Part shown: positions 1 through 6,946 of the stretch, piece by piece
Layout of the letters: the number at the start of each line of letters is the position of its first letter
Position numbering within the stretch: the first letter of the stretch is position 1
Source: Planctomycetota bacterium
GTDB lineage: Bacteria; Planctomycetota; MHYJ01; WSZJ01; JACPWG01
Assembly: GCA_016220045.1 (NCBI GenBank)
Contig: JACRIP010000058.1
Location: 1 to 11,831 of the forward strand
DNA: 11,831 nucleotides
Direction of reading: 5' to 3'
Position numbers and translations under genes: made by a program
The notes under the pieces: generated by a model
What the model saw: the letters and a program-made list of their open reading frames with translations, nothing else
Told to the model about the DNA's origin: nothing
Database searches by the model: none

Positions 1-504
1 CGCTGCGGCGGGGGAGGGGGATCGGTCCGCGGTGCCGCGGACCGGTGCGGCGTGGGAGGGGGCCGCAGCGCGGGGGGGGCGCGCGGAGCCGGGGACCGAG
101 GAGGGGGGAGAGGGCGGCTCGACGAGGGTGCCGGCGTCGCTCGCGGCGGGGCGCGGCGCGGTGGGGCGGTTGGCGGAGGAGCCGGGGTGCGAGGCGGGGC
201 GGGAGGGCGGCTCGACGAGCGTCCCGGCGTCGCGTGCGGCGGCGCCACGGGGGGTGAGGGTGACAGGCGTGTTGGCAGGGGCACTGGCGGGGGAGCCGGC
301 CGCGCCCTGGAGCACGACTACGTCGGTCGCGAGCTGCGCGAGCTGCTCGGCGGTAAGGTGGCCCTGCGCGCGCAGCAGGTCGGCGAGCGGGCGCGGCGGA
401 TGGTGTTCCGCCTGGAGAGCCAGCAACGCGATCACCTGCTCGCGGGTGAGATACCCGCGCGCCATGGCGGCCTGGCTCAAGTACGAGTCGTAGGAGCGTG
501 TCAT
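1..504 (-). CDS. Partial protein: helical N-terminal module plus Pro/Ala-rich linker (3' end beyond window)
   Basis: Open reading frame on the minus strand from an ATG at 504 through 168 codons to base 1 with no stop, so the C-terminal part lies outside the window. Residues 1-66 look globular and helical: GYLTREQVIALLALQ (17-31) and a second half-copy, PLADLLRAQGHLTAEQLAQL (39-58). This paired 'GYLT-x-EQ ... PL-x-x-L-x-x-x-G-x-LT-x-EQL' pattern is familiar to me from planctomycete signalling proteins, often ahead of Ser/Thr kinase domains, and from the GspE/PilB N-terminal region. From about residue 67 the chain becomes a low-complexity Pro/Ala/Ser linker with two copies of DAGTLVEPPS (92-101 and 123-132), 31 residues apart. 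The gene begins 29 bp after the NACHT gene stop, so it is probably the third gene of the same operon. No good Shine-Dalgarno is visible before the start; Met14 is an alternative. A kinase or other effector domain may follow, but that is not visible here. The reading frame is well supported; the function is not. Confidence 0.68.
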   Translation of the reverse strand, partial: MTRSYDSYLSQAAMARGYLTREQVIALLALQAEHHPPRPLADLLRAQGHLTAEQLAQLATDVVVLQGAAGSPASAPANTPVTLTPRGAAARDAGTLVEPPSRPASHPGSSANRPTAPRPAASDAGTLVEPPSPPSSVPGSARPPRAAAPSHAAPVRGTADRSPSPAAA

Positions 505-533
505 GTGTGGAGTTCGCTCTGGTCCGAAGGAGA

Positions 534-3500
534 CTATCGTTGCTCCGGGTCCTGCTCCGGGATCTGCCCGATTTGCCAAAGCGCCTCGGCCGCGGCGCGA
601 GCTACCGTGGGGTCGCGGTCCGATCGCAGGCTCTTGAGGAGGGGCTCGATGGCCTCGCGGGCGCCCAGCGCCCCTAGGGCGGCCGCGGTACGCTCGCGCG
701 CCTTGACGTGGTTGTCCTCGCCCAGGTTGCGGAGGAGGTCGGGGATGGCCTCCTGAGCGCCCAGTTCGCCCAGGGCGAGTGCGGCATGGCCGCGCGTCCA
801 CCCGCTCGCATCCTGGCGCACCGTCCGCACGAGATCGGCGGTGGCCTCGCGGATCGCAAGAATCCCCAGGGCCGTTGCGGCCCAGCTACGCGCCCACTCG
901 TCCTTGTCCTTGCGCAACATCGCGAGGAGCGCCGGGACCGCTTCGGGGACGCGGAGCTGGGCCAAACTCATACCGGCCCAGCCACGCGCCCACCCTTCCT
1001 TGTCCCCCCGGAGTGTTTGGAGAAGGTGCGTGACGGCCTCCGGGCCGTTCAGTCTACCGAGGGCTACTGCGGCGCCCCCAAGCGCAATCCCGTGCGTGTC
1101 CTCGCGGAGCGTTCGGAGGAGGTCGGGTACTACCTCAAGGGCGCACAAGCCCGCCAGCGCCCGAGCCGCACTACCACGAGTCCACCCATCCTGGTCCTCG
1201 CGGAGCGCGCGCAGGAGGTCGGGAATGGCCTCGCGGGCGCCGAGTTCGCCCAGAGCATCGGCGGCACTGCGACGCGCGGCTCTGCTGCTGTCCTCGCGCA
1301 GCGTTCGGAGGAGGTCGGGGACGGCCTCGTGGGCACGAATCAACCCCAGCGCTTCTACGGCCCGGGCACGCGCCTCCCCGTCCTTGCCCTCGCGGAGGAT
1401 TGCGATCAGCGCCGGCGTCACCAGGTCGCACCTTCCCAGCGCGCCCAGTTCTCGCGCTCGCTCGATCGGATCACCCGTCGCCCGTCGGGTGGCTACCGCA
1501 TCCCCTAGCGGGGTGTGGCGAAGATGTCGCAGCGTCCGCTCAACGGGCGTCCACGCGGCGCGTGGATTGTCGAGCATCGACGTGAGCGCTGCGACCACCA
1601 CTCCCTCCAGGGGAGCGTCGGCGCAGACCGTGTCAGCCAGGCAACGGGCCGCGAGCAGGACATTCGCCTGCAGATCCGTGGCCCGCCAGTCGGTTCGGTC
1701 GGCCAGAATCGCCCGCACGAACTCCGCGGTCGCCCGGCTTCGTCCCTGCACTACGCCCAGCTCGCCCGCGACAAACTGGATCACCTCCTGCCACCGGGGA
1801 TGGTACAGTCTCGCACCGATCACTTCCAGGTGGCGATCCTCGGCCGCCAGGCACTTTGCGACCAGATACTCCTGGAAGGTCTGGTGGAGGAAGCCCCAGC
1901 GCCCGGCGCCGCGCTCCACCAGCAGCGAACCGGCATTCGCGAGTCGCCGTAGGAAGTCGCGCGCGCGTGTCGCATCTCCAAGCGTGTTCGCCCCCCCGCC
2001 GGCCGGAAGTCGCCGGGCGACTTCCCGAATCAAGTCCGGCTCGGCGATCAGCCCGCCCGGGCAGTTCTCGTGCAGGTACAGCGCGAGTCCAGGCAAGACC
2101 AGGCGCCCCTCCGCGTCGTAGTCCACGGCACGAACGGGGGCCGCCTCGTTGACGGTACGACGGGCCTTGGCCCAGGCCGATACCAGGGTTTCGGTCGCGA
2201 CATCGTAGAGTTTCACGCGGTAACGCGGAAGCTCACCGAGCTGGACGTGGACCAGTGCCGCGAGGGACAGGAGTAGGGGGTTGCCCGCGAAGGCCCCGAG
2301 CGCCGGCCGATCCGCCAGCACCCGGGCCAGCTCGTCGCCTCGGGTGCTTCCCTGGCGTCGTGCGGGCTCGTCCGCGTACTTCTGGGCGCGGTAGAACTCC
2401 ACGTAGAACGCTCGCGCCAGGGATTGCGTCTGCTCCGTCGTCAACGACTGGAGAACAACCTCCTCGATTCCGGGCAGGGCGAGGCCGGGGTAGCCGACCT
2501 GACGGCTGCTCACCACCAGTCGGCACGCGGGCCACGCCCCGGCGAGATCTTCGATCTGCTGAGCGGCGGCGAGCCGGTCCGCCGCTTCGGGCATTTCGTC
2601 CAGACCGTCCACCAGGAACAGCGCCTCGCCCGCTTCCGCCGCCTCGCGAATCGCCGCGGCGAGGCGGTCGATAGGTTGGTCGATTGCGGGCGCGAGGAGT
2701 CGCGCGAAGCTCTGCGCGGGCGGATCCTCCGGATGCTCTCGCCGCACTTGGCGCAGGGACGCGGCGGTCGCGTACAGCGGCAGCAGTCGCTCGGCGACGC
2801 CGAGGCGCGCGCGCGTGACCTCCCGCCCGCCGGCGGTCGCGAGGGCCAGATAGCGGAGCAGGGTCGATTTCCCCGCGCCCGGGTCCCCGAGCAGGACCAA
2901 CACGCGCTGCCGTCCGAACGTGGCCGCAAAGGGCTCCGCAGGGGCCTCGCTCCGCATGCGGAGGTGTCGGAATTCGCGGCTGGTCCACGTCAACACCGGC
3001 GTCGCTGCGAGGTCCGGCATGCCCGCGCCGGCAGTCTGACTGCCCTCTCCGGCTTCCGGGCTCGCATCCTCTAGCTCCGCATCGAGTACCCCCCCGCGTC
3101 GATGCGCGCGGACGAAGAGCGGAGTGAATACGCTCAGCAGGTCGAGCGCGCCGAGGAAGTTGAACTGCGGCAGCGCATAGAACCGGAGCAACGAGAACGG
3201 CGGCCGGCCATAGTACGCGCGCAGGCTGAGCGCCGCCCGGTAGCTGTCTTCGCTCGCCGGGCGCAGACCACCTGGCTTGCTCGGCTGGTGCCCGGGGGGG
3301 TGGGCGAAGGTCGCCGCGCCGTCGCCCGTGGTTCTGCCGAGGTAGGCGAAGCGCTCGGCCGTTGCCCGATCCGTGCCCAGCATCAAGAAATACGCGTCCT
3401 CCGTGAGGCAGACCCCTCCCGCCGGGCAAACGTCCCCGTACACCATGTGCCCCGCCAAGTTGAAATCGGGCGGGGAGGTGCGGGTCAGGTCCGCGCCTTC

Positions 3501-3794
3501 GGGAACTTCCCCGATGCCGACCGCCGTTCGGAGCGCAACCTGGAATCCCGGGATCAGCCGCACGCGCTCGACCGCGTCCAGCGCCGCCGCCACCGCCCGC
3601 TGCGGCGCGTCCTCGCCCAGGAAATAGGCGGATCCCCCGTCCCCCTCCCAGCGCGGAAATCCGGCCTCCACCTGATAGCCCGTGCAGGCGTATTCGACGG
3701 CGTCCCGTGCCGGCGGCAGGGCGGCGGGCGCGAGGCGCGTCGAGTCCACGACGTCGAACTTGAGCAGCGCGGCGCGAATCGTCTTGGCGGTCAC
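534..3794 (-). CDS. Cyclase-like domain / NACHT NTPase / HEAT-repeat STAND protein
   Basis: A 1086-residue signal-transduction ATPase in three parts. Residues 8-165 resemble a class III nucleotide cyclase homology domain: FDVVDSTRL (13-21) matches the metal-binding 'F-x-DIVGST' strand (Asp14), EGDGGSAYF (50-58) matches 'GDG-x-x-x-F' (second metal Asp52), then FQVALRTAVGIGEV and DFNLAGHM (110-117). Residues 185-280 link to the NACHT domain and include LDLLSVFTPLFV (217-228), like the 'vdLedvYvpL' element seen before many NACHTs. The NACHT core has Walker A GDPGAGKST (303-311), Walker B LFLVDGLDE (392-400) with the small residue after Asp typical of NACHT, sensor-like VVSSR (427-431), a GNPLLLSLA element (504-512) and FLHQTFQEYLVAKCLA (635-650). 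Residues 775-1076 are HEAT (PBS-lyase-like) repeats with an exact 32-residue period. The start is GTG at 3794 with GGAG at 3802-3805, and it overlaps the upstream stop (GTGA). By analogy with bacterial NACHT proteins, HEAT would sense a ligand, NACHT would oligomerise and the N-terminal domain would be the effector. The domain calls are strong; the role is inferred. Confidence 0.9.
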   Translation of the reverse strand: MTAKTIRAALLKFDVVDSTRLAPAALPPARDAVEYACTGYQVEAGFPRWEGDGGSAYFLGEDAPQRAVAAALDAVERVRLIPGFQVALRTAVGIGEVPEGADLTRTSPPDFNLAGHMVYGDVCPAGGVCLTEDAYFLMLGTDRATAERFAYLGRTTGDGAATFAHPPGHQPSKPGGLRPASEDSYRAALSLRAYYGRPPFSLLRFYALPQFNFLGALDLLSVFTPLFVRAHRRGGVLDAELEDASPEAGEGSQTAGAGMPDLAATPVLTWTSREFRHLRMRSEAPAEPFAATFGRQRVLVLLGDPGAGKSTLLRYLALATAGGREVTRARLGVAERLLPLYATAASLRQVRREHPEDPPAQSFARLLAPAIDQPIDRLAAAIREAAEAGEALFLVDGLDEMPEAADRLAAAQQIEDLAGAWPACRLVVSSRQVGYPGLALPGIEEVVLQSLTTEQTQSLARAFYVEFYRAQKYADEPARRQGSTRGDELARVLADRPALGAFAGNPLLLSLAALVHVQLGELPRYRVKLYDVATETLVSAWAKARRTVNEAAPVRAVDYDAEGRLVLPGLALYLHENCPGGLIAEPDLIREVARRLPAGGGANTLGDATRARDFLRRLANAGSLLVERGAGRWGFLHQTFQEYLVAKCLAAEDRHLEVIGARLYHPRWQEVIQFVAGELGVVQGRSRATAEFVRAILADRTDWRATDLQANVLLAARCLADTVCADAPLEGVVVAALTSMLDNPRAAWTPVERTLRHLRHTPLGDAVATRRATGDPIERARELGALGRCDLVTPALIAILREGKDGEARARAVEALGLIRAHEAVPDLLRTLREDSSRAARRSAADALGELGAREAIPDLLRALREDQDGWTRGSAARALAGLCALEVVPDLLRTLREDTHGIALGGAAVALGRLNGPEAVTHLLQTLRGDKEGWARGWAGMSLAQLRVPEAVPALLAMLRKDKDEWARSWAATALGILAIREATADLVRTVRQDASGWTRGHAALALGELGAQEAIPDLLRNLGEDNHVKARERTAAALGALGAREAIEPLLKSLRSDRDPTVARAAAEALWQIGQIPEQDPEQR
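573..1430 (-). repeat. HEAT-repeat array, exact 96-bp (32-residue) coding period
   Basis: This part of the NACHT gene encodes about nine consecutive HEAT units. The glutamate of the 'EA-I/V-PDLLR' helix falls at residues 823, 855, 887, 919, 951, 983, 1015 and 1047, a spacing of exactly 32 residues throughout. Several units share 'G-W-T/A-R-G-x-A' at the start of the first helix. The units have diverged at the DNA level, but short blocks such as ggaggaggtcggg recur. A uniform period with varied side chains fits a superhelical ligand-binding surface that has grown by unit duplication. Confidence 0.85.
3791..3794 (-). promoter_or_regulatory. GTGA stop/start overlap, translational coupling
   Basis: The TGA stop of the AlbA_2/ATPase gene (3791-3793) overlaps the GTG start of the cyclase-NACHT-HEAT gene (3792-3794). 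A GGAG ribosome-binding site (3802-3805) lies 7 nt before the GTG, inside the end of the upstream gene. This favours co-translation and linked dosage of the two proteins. Confidence 0.8.
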
Positions 3795-4945
3795 GGTCGT
3801 GCTCCGTGCAGCCGAAAGGTCACGCGCAGGTCCAGTCCCGTGGGCCGGATCTCAGGTTCGGGCAGGCTGCGTCCGCGCATCACCTCAAACATCGTGGGCA
3901 CGCCGCGCCCGGCGTCAGTCGCGAGCTGGACGCGGGAGAGATGCTGGAAGATGAGCGGGTTCCTCACCACGTGGCACCCGTCCCGCATCTGTTCCACCGT
4001 CACGTGATTCAGCAGGCGACCGGGGCTGATCACTTCGACCCGGTCGTCGAAGAGGAAGAGGCGGACCTGCGCCTGGGCAAAGTAGTCCCGGTGCGCGACC
4101 GCGTTCACCAAGGCCTGGTCGATCGCCTCCAGCGGCGGTGGATAAATGGAGTGGGCCGCGCCGGCCGGGGTTCCGGGGAGGTGACGTCGTACGAAATCTT
4201 GCGCCCCGCGGATCTGTCGTTCGAGCTGGCCGCCGATTTCCTGGCGATCCAGGTGCGCCTCGGTGATCGTCACACCCGAATGGCGGATCGCGGTGACGCG
4301 GGCGTAGGGCCGCAGGCGCTCCGGTTCCCGCCCGTAGCACAGGAGTCCACCCAGCGTCGGGTGCTCCGCGTCCGCCATCACCTTGATGTTGGCCAACGCA
4401 CGCGCCAGGTCCGCCGACCGGTTCGGACCCTCGAGGCCCCGCAGCTCCGGGCGCGTCTGGATCAAGTAGGGGAGATCGAGGTCCGCGAGGCGCGCGTCTT
4501 CGGCAGGCATTTCATCGGGGAGCAGCGAGTTCGCCGACTGATACAGTTCGAGCAGCTCCTGGCGCGTCGCGATCCGATGTCCGGCGATGCTGCGAACGTA
4601 GTACACGCCCTTGTTGGTCCGGTGGGGACGCTGTACGCCGCGCGGAATGTGCACGGCCAGGATGCACACTCCTTGGAGCAGGTGCTTCTCCACGGTCACG
4701 TTCGACAGCGGCGGTTCGACGTTGTTGCGGCGAATCTCATCGATGCGGAGACACTGCGCGTCCGGGTCGGCGACCCCCTTCAGGGCGCGGTCGTCCGCCA
4801 CGCCGAGGAGGAGGACGCCGCCTTCGGAATTCGCGAAGGAGACCATCACCACGGCAAGGGCGTCAGGGTGCGCGCTCTCCACCTTGAATTCGGTGCGCGC
4901 ATCCTCGCCGAGCCGGACCCGCTCCTCAAGTTCCTGTGGGGTCAT
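3791..4945 (-). CDS. AlbA_2 (Schlafen-like) domain / HATPase_c_4 protein
   Basis: A 384-residue protein of the family often annotated 'ATP-binding protein', 'divergent AAA-4' or 'RecG C-terminal-like'. Residues 5-125 form the AlbA_2 fold, with E-x-K in RTEFKVE (17-23), the hallmark FANSEGGVLLLGVADD (37-52) and YYVRSIAGHRIAT (115-127). AlbA_2/Schlafen domains bind or act on nucleic acid, and some are nucleases. The C-terminal half looks like a GHKL-type ATP-binding domain (HATPase_c_4): N-box ALVNAVAHRDY (278-288, Asn281), DDRVEVISPGRL (300-311) and a glycine-rich GRGVP (346-350). There is no signal peptide or membrane segment, so it should be cytoplasmic. The ATG at 4945 was chosen because GGAGG (4952-4956) lies 6 nt upstream and the AlbA_2 homology begins just after it. 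The frame stays open for 116 more codons, but those run through a palindromic intergenic repeat and look non-coding. It is coupled to the NACHT gene by a 4-bp overlap. Roles proposed for relatives include transcription regulation and antiphage defence; the role here is unproven. Confidence 0.88.
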   Translation of the reverse strand: MTPQELEERVRLGEDARTEFKVESAHPDALAVVMVSFANSEGGVLLLGVADDRALKGVADPDAQCLRIDEIRRNNVEPPLSNVTVEKHLLQGVCILAVHIPRGVQRPHRTNKGVYYVRSIAGHRIATRQELLELYQSANSLLPDEMPAEDARLADLDLPYLIQTRPELRGLEGPNRSADLARALANIKVMADAEHPTLGGLLCYGREPERLRPYARVTAIRHSGVTITEAHLDRQEIGGQLERQIRGAQDFVRRHLPGTPAGAAHSIYPPPLEAIDQALVNAVAHRDYFAQAQVRLFLFDDRVEVISPGRLLNHVTVEQMRDGCHVVRNPLIFQHLSRVQLATDAGRGVPTMFEVMRGRSLPEPEIRPTGLDLRVTFRLHGARP

Positions 4946-4951
4946 CCTCAG

Positions 4952-4956
4952 CCTCC
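4952..4956 (-). promoter_or_regulatory. Ribosome-binding site deciding the AlbA_2/ATPase start
   Basis: GGAGG on the minus strand, 6 nt before the ATG at 4945. It supports this start over the much longer upstream extension of the same frame. Confidence 0.75.
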
Positions 4957-5038
4957 GACGCCGAACAGGCCACCGGGCATTCGCTGCATTGTGAGGGTGG
5001 CGCAAGAGCCGGCGGCCCAGCGGAATCGGCGACCCGGC

Positions 5039-5109
5039 GGGGCGGCCACCGGGGTCCGCCCCTACGTCCGGCCGGGACTTGCGTAGGGGCGGACCCCTGT
5101 GTCCGCCCC
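5039..5109. repeat. Head-to-head pair of 28-bp palindromic repeats
   Basis: Two copies of a 28-bp unit in opposite orientation, at 5039-5066 (plus) and 5082-5109 (minus), differing at only two positions. The facing ends form a perfect 16-bp inverted repeat, GGGGTCCGCCCCTACG (5051-5066) with its complement at 5082-5097, around a 15-nt loop. This is the architecture of REP/BIME-type or small MITE-like elements common between genes in high-GC environmental genomes. As RNA it would form a very stable hairpin and could block 3'-to-5' decay or act as a terminator-like barrier. It is not followed by a T-tract. Confidence 0.85.
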
Positions 5110-5430
5110 GGGGTGGCACGGCCAGCCCCGGTTGCGACCGCCCCATTGTGCCAGAACGGGGGCGGACGCGCAACGCTCCGCCACGTCCGGGGCGGCGCGG
5201 TGAGGGGGCAACGCGCGGAAGTGCGAGAGCGGGAGGATCCGGAGTCGCCGGAGCCGGGGAACCCCGGGTCGGGCGCCGAGGCCGGACGACCACGTCGGAG
5301 AGTTCCTACACGGCGTGGCGTGGCCTCCGACTCAGGCGCGGCGCGGCCCGTCCCCCGAAGCACGGAGGCGAAGGGGATGCCCGCCCTGCTGCGCATTGGC
5401 CGACTCGGATCGGCAGCGGCCGGCCACGCC

Positions 5431-5457
5431 AGGGCGCCCACAAGGGGCGCCCCTACA
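5431..5457 (+). repeat. Third, diverged copy of the intergenic palindromic repeat
   Basis: A 27-bp unit that aligns to the 28-bp repeat at 5039-5109 with a one-base gap. Both share GGGCG, then CACA (CACC in the 5039 copy), then a G-run, ending in CGCCCCTAC. Its own GGGCGCCC blocks (5432-5439 and 5445-5452) can pair with each other as a short hairpin. It lies about 170 bp before the 3' end of the TlpA-like gene. Confidence 0.7.
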
Positions 5458-5629
5458 AGCAAGCCGTGATGCCTGTGGTCCGCGGGCACGGCAGACCGCC
5501 CACGTCGGTCCGCGCTTTCCGGGCGCCCGCCGCAGGTGTCGCCGACCCCGCGCCGGCCTGCGACCGCCGCGGCGCGTCTCGCACCTACCTACGGCGAACG
5601 CCTGGCGGCCGCAGCGGGGACCTCGCCCG

Positions 5630-6850
5630 CTACTTCAGCGCCGACAGCTTCTCCTTCGCCCGCTTCGCATACTCCGTGTCCGGATACTTCTCCATCACCT
5701 TCTTCAGCAGCTCGCGCGCCTTGTCCGACATTTTGTTTTTCGCGAAGTTCTCCGCCTGACGCAGCCATCCCTCGCACTCCGCCTTCGCGCGTTCCGCCTC
5801 CACCCCCGCCATCAGCGCCGGGTCCTTCGCCATCTCCGCCAGCCGCGCCGCCGCGTCCTTGCCGGCCTGCGTGTCCCCGAATTCCTTCGCCAAGGTCTCG
5901 TCGAGCCCATAGGCCCCCGCCACGGCCTTCTGCGCCTCCCGCTCCTTGGCCCGCGCCAGCATCTCGCCCGCCCGCTCCCCCGCCTTCTCCTTCGCCTGCA
6001 GCTCCTTCACTTCCGGCAGCCCCGCCAGCCGCACCATCTCGGCCTTCGCCGCGGCGGCCGACGGGCAGCCCTCCAGGTCCGCCGCCAGCGCGCGCAGCGC
6101 CTCCATCGCCTCCGCGTACTTCTTCTCCTCGGCCAGCTTCTTCGCTTCCGCCAGCCGCGGCTCGCCGACGCTCTTGTCCAGCTCGCCCAGCAGCTCCTTC
6201 GCCCGCGCCGCGCTCGGCGACGTGCTCGCCGCCGCCGCTCGCAGCAGGCCCGCCGCCTTCTTGTACTCCTTCGCCGCCACCAGCTCCGTCGCCTCCGCCA
6301 CCGACTTCGACATCTCGTCGGCCGGCACCTTCGCGAGCAGATCCTTCACCGCCGCCGCCAGCGGCGCCTCGCCGCGCAGATTGGCGTAGCGGATCACCCC
6401 TTCGGCGTCGATCAGGAAGGCCGCCGGAATGCCGGTGATTCCCCACTGCGTCGAAATTTCGTTCTCCCAGCCCTTGCCGTCGAAATACTGCCGCCAGGTC
6501 ATCTTCTGCGCGGCAATGTACTTCGTCAGCGCCCCCTTGTCCTGGTCGAGGCTGATGCCGAGAATCTCGAAGCCCTGGGCGTGATACTCCTCATAGACCT
6601 TGATGACGTTCGGCAGCTCGGCGCGGCAGGGACCGCACCAGGTCGCCCAGAAGTCCACCAGCACGACCTTGCCGAGGTACTGCTTGAGCGACAGCGGCTT
6701 GCCGTCGAGATCGGTCTTTTCGAAGGCCGGCGGCTTGTCGCCGACCCCGGGCATTCCGGCCGCCAGCGCGGCGCGAGGCGTGGGAGCGGCCAGAATCGCA
6801 AGCGACAGCAGCGCGACGCCGAGCGCCGGGAACGACCATTTCGCATGCAT
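5630..6850 (-). CDS. Secreted TlpA-like thiol-disulfide protein with long helical C-terminal extension
   Basis: A 406-residue protein. It has an N-terminal signal peptide: basic MHAK, a hydrophobic core at about 7-22, and likely cleavage after ALAA near residue 31. The thioredoxin fold spans about 35-175, in the order KPPAFEKTDLDGKPLSL (typical TlpA/AhpC-TSA opening), VLVDFWATWCGPC with the CxxC active site at Cys72 and Cys75, SLDQDKGAL, and the cis-proline loop GITGIPAAFLID (Pro142). It probably reduces or isomerises disulfides outside the cytoplasm, as in cytochrome c maturation or envelope stress. Residues 180-406 are Ala/Lys/Glu-rich and almost wholly helical, ending in KVMEKYPDTEYAKRAKEKL, a TPR-like signature. 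This tail roughly doubles the usual TlpA length and may bind partner proteins. The ATG start has GGAGAGGG (6858-6865) 7 nt upstream. The gene stands 96 bp after rnhA on the same strand and may be a separate unit or the operon's last gene. Confidence 0.92.
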   Translation of the reverse strand: MHAKWSFPALGVALLSLAILAAPTPRAALAAGMPGVGDKPPAFEKTDLDGKPLSLKQYLGKVVLVDFWATWCGPCRAELPNVIKVYEEYHAQGFEILGISLDQDKGALTKYIAAQKMTWRQYFDGKGWENEISTQWGITGIPAAFLIDAEGVIRYANLRGEAPLAAAVKDLLAKVPADEMSKSVAEATELVAAKEYKKAAGLLRAAAASTSPSAARAKELLGELDKSVGEPRLAEAKKLAEEKKYAEAMEALRALAADLEGCPSAAAAKAEMVRLAGLPEVKELQAKEKAGERAGEMLARAKEREAQKAVAGAYGLDETLAKEFGDTQAGKDAAARLAEMAKDPALMAGVEAERAKAECEGWLRQAENFAKNKMSDKARELLKKVMEKYPDTEYAKRAKEKLSALK

Positions 6851-6946
6851 GGGAATACCCTCTCCGTATGAAATCGCGATCAGATCGGGGAAAGCACGTA
6901 CGGTCTCGGCCGGCCGGGCCGCTCGGCGCCCGCGCGCCCGCCCGCG

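Larger units (their letters stand above)
4946..5629. other. Gene-poor intergenic region with palindromic repeats
   Basis: About 680 bp between the AlbA_2/ATPase start and the TlpA-like gene stop. Every reading frame open here gives Pro/Arg/Gly/Ala-rich translations without recognisable motifs, as expected from GC-rich non-coding DNA. The only clear structure is three copies of a short palindromic repeat (5039-5066, 5082-5109 and 5431-5457). The promoter of the leftward AlbA_2-NACHT operon should lie here, but no convincing -35/-10 pair was seen, and no U-tract terminator for the TlpA-like gene either. Confidence 0.6.

Noticed and set aside
52..756. A plus-strand open frame at the left edge
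   Set aside because: The product is Gly/Arg-rich without motifs and runs across two minus-strand genes and their 29-bp gap. The minus strand reads as a helical domain plus linker.
573..1430. A 96-bp periodicity read as a CRISPR array or non-coding satellite
   Set aside because: The units are diverged in sequence, there is no short exact repeat with unique spacers, and the period matches HEAT repeats in an intact frame.
4946..5293. A 116-codon upstream extension of the AlbA_2/ATPase gene
   Set aside because: The extension translates as Pro/Arg-rich sequence through the palindromic repeats. A strong GGAGG site precedes the internal ATG at 4945, where the AlbA_2 homology starts.
5315..6871. 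A 518-codon plus-strand open frame over the TlpA-like gene
   Set aside because: It is Arg/Leu-rich shadow coding caused by the GC-rich third positions of the opposite strand. The minus-strand protein has a signal peptide and WCGPC motif.
6851..6946. GC palindromes such as CGGCCGGCCG between rnhA and the TlpA-like gene, as a terminator
   Set aside because: They are short, lack a T-tract on either strand, and such runs are expected by chance at this base composition.
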